DNA from: Actinomadura rifamycini DSM 43936 | GTDB taxonomy: Bacteria; Actinomycetota; Actinomycetes; Streptosporangiales; Streptosporangiaceae | NCBI RefSeq assembly: GCF_000425065.1 | Contig: NZ_AULB01000008.1 | Span: forward strand, 62,001-126,000 | Reading direction: 5' to 3' | DNA: 64,000 bases | Part shown: piece after piece, positions 63,439 to 64,000 of the stretch | How the letters are laid out: each line of letters opens with the position of its first letter | Position numbering within the stretch: position 1 is the first letter of the stretch | Translations under genes and position numbers: made by a program | The notes under the pieces: model-generated | Told to the model about the DNA's origin: nothing | Databases searched by the model: none | Seen by the model: the letters and a program-made list of their open reading frames with translations, nothing else

Positions 63439-64000
63439 CTACGACTCGAAGCCGAGCGGCATGTACGTGTCGACGTTCGCCTTGGTGATCGTCTCGGACG
63501 CCAGCGTGATCGACTGCGGGACCTGCAGCTCGACGAGGTCGGCCATGCCCTTGCCCTGCGCGATCAGCCGCGCCAGCTTGACCGCCGAACCCGCCATCGT
63601 CGGCGGGTAGGTGACGGTCGCCTCCAGCACCCCGCCCTTCTTGATCTCCCGCATGGCGTTGGCGGACCCGGCGCCGCCGACCATGAAGAACTCGTCGCGT
63701 CCGGACTGCGTGATCGCGGCGAGGACGCCGACGCCCTGGTCGTCGTCGTGGTTCCACAGCGCGTCGATCTTCTTGTGGGCCGACAGCAGGTTGCTGGTGA
63801 CCTCGTTGCCGGACTCCACGGTGAACTCCGCGGCCTGGCTGTCGGTGACCGAGAACCCGTAGGTCTTCAGCGTGTCCGCGAAGCCCTTGCTGCGCTCCTG
63901 GGTGAGCGGCAGCGTCGCGATGCCCTGCACCTCGACGATCACCGGGTTCGAGACGCCGTCGTCCTTCAGCTTCTTGCCGATGTAGTGGCCCGCGGACACG
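63439..64000 (-). CDS. Sugar ABC transporter substrate-binding protein, C-terminal part
   Basis: At least 187 residues are visible; the gene continues past the window end. The sequence fits the second lobe of the ribose/inositol-type periplasmic-binding-protein fold: VIVEVQGIATLPLTQERSKG, KTYGFSV, ALWNHDDDQGVGVLAAITQS and GGVLEATVTYPPTMAGSAVK. It would be a lipoprotein capturing a sugar for an ABC permease encoded upstream. It is 127 bp before the Gfo/Idh/MocA gene and probably heads the same operon. Confidence 0.9.
   Translation of the reverse strand, partial: VSAGHYIGKKLKDDGVSNPVIVEVQGIATLPLTQERSKGFADTLKTYGFSVTDSQAAEFTVESGNEVTSNLLSAHKKIDALWNHDDDQGVGVLAAITQSGRDEFFMVGGAGSANAMREIKKGGVLEATVTYPPTMAGSAVKLARLIAQGKGMADLVELQVPQSITLASETITKANVDTYMPLGFES

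Overview
The window is very GC-rich, with strong third-position G/C bias, many GTG starts and tightly overlapping genes. It carries DUF397 and DUF1707 proteins, actinobacterial cytochromes P450 and a KstR-like regulator. This points to a filamentous or nocardioform actinomycete chromosome, with a style like Actinomadura or other Streptosporangiales (inference). No rRNA, tRNA, CRISPR array or phage was seen.

Layout. (1) 1-6.7 kb: the start of an acyl-CoA dehydrogenase gene facing a KstR-like TetR gene, a sigma factor with its membrane partner, a DUF397 protein, a metallo-beta-lactamase/rhodanese protein, a decayed pqqE remnant, and a divergent MarR/thioesterase pair with a perfect 22-bp operator. 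(2) 6.7-20.3 kb: a purine catabolism locus covering xanthine dehydrogenase (three subunits), 8-oxoguanine deaminase, urate oxidase, HIU hydrolase, OHCU decarboxylase, allantoinase, allantoicase and a hydroxypyruvate isomerase-like protein, with a divergent pucR. It is broken twice. An IS200/IS605 element (tnpA+tnpB) sits inside the allantoinase gene, within the codon of the predicted metal-bridging lysine, and a 38-bp tandem duplication frameshifts pucR. (3) 20.3-29 kb: a flavin-type protein, an alpha/beta hydrolase lacking catalytic residues, a Clp-N remnant, and a tightly coupled operon of OleA-, OleC- and OleD-like enzymes with a GT2 glycosyltransferase and a P450, with a second P450 divergent. 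OleB is absent, so this is a candidate beta-lactone or related lipid pathway. (4) 29-38.7 kb: a TetR gene and an MFS exporter sharing one operator type, a CYP125-like P450 and FadA5-like thiolase (steroid side-chain type) behind KstR-type boxes, an MBL hydrolase, and an ABC-F gene with a probable attenuator leader. (5) 39-44.6 kb: two tandem paralogous proteins of about 900 residues and unknown function. (6) 44.6-51.8 kb: two tandem P450s, a GT4 glycosyltransferase, two methyltransferases, an alpha/alpha-toroid protein and a 3Fe-4S ferredoxin, again with KstR-type boxes. (7) 51.8-58.7 kb: a secreted nuclease-fold protein with a degraded active site, small membrane proteins, a 26-residue Cys-rich metallothionein-like micro-ORF, a large beta-propeller-like membrane protein, a repeat-bearing gap and a DUF1707 protein. 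(8) 58.8-64 kb: Uma2, an alcohol-dehydrogenase-like reductase, a cupin, and the start of a sugar (polyol-like) catabolic and transport operon.

How it fits together. The KstR-like regulator at 950-1633 and the boxes of form TnnAACnnGTTnnA before the CYP125-like gene, the thiolase, the tandem P450s and the ferredoxin suggest a dispersed sterol/lipid side-chain regulon. A second 34-nt element, 29/34 identical between the two P450 promoters, is not explained by KstR. In the purine locus, removing the IS (1739 bp) and one duplicated 38-mer restores a 437-residue allantoinase and a 501-residue PucR, so both lesions look recent.
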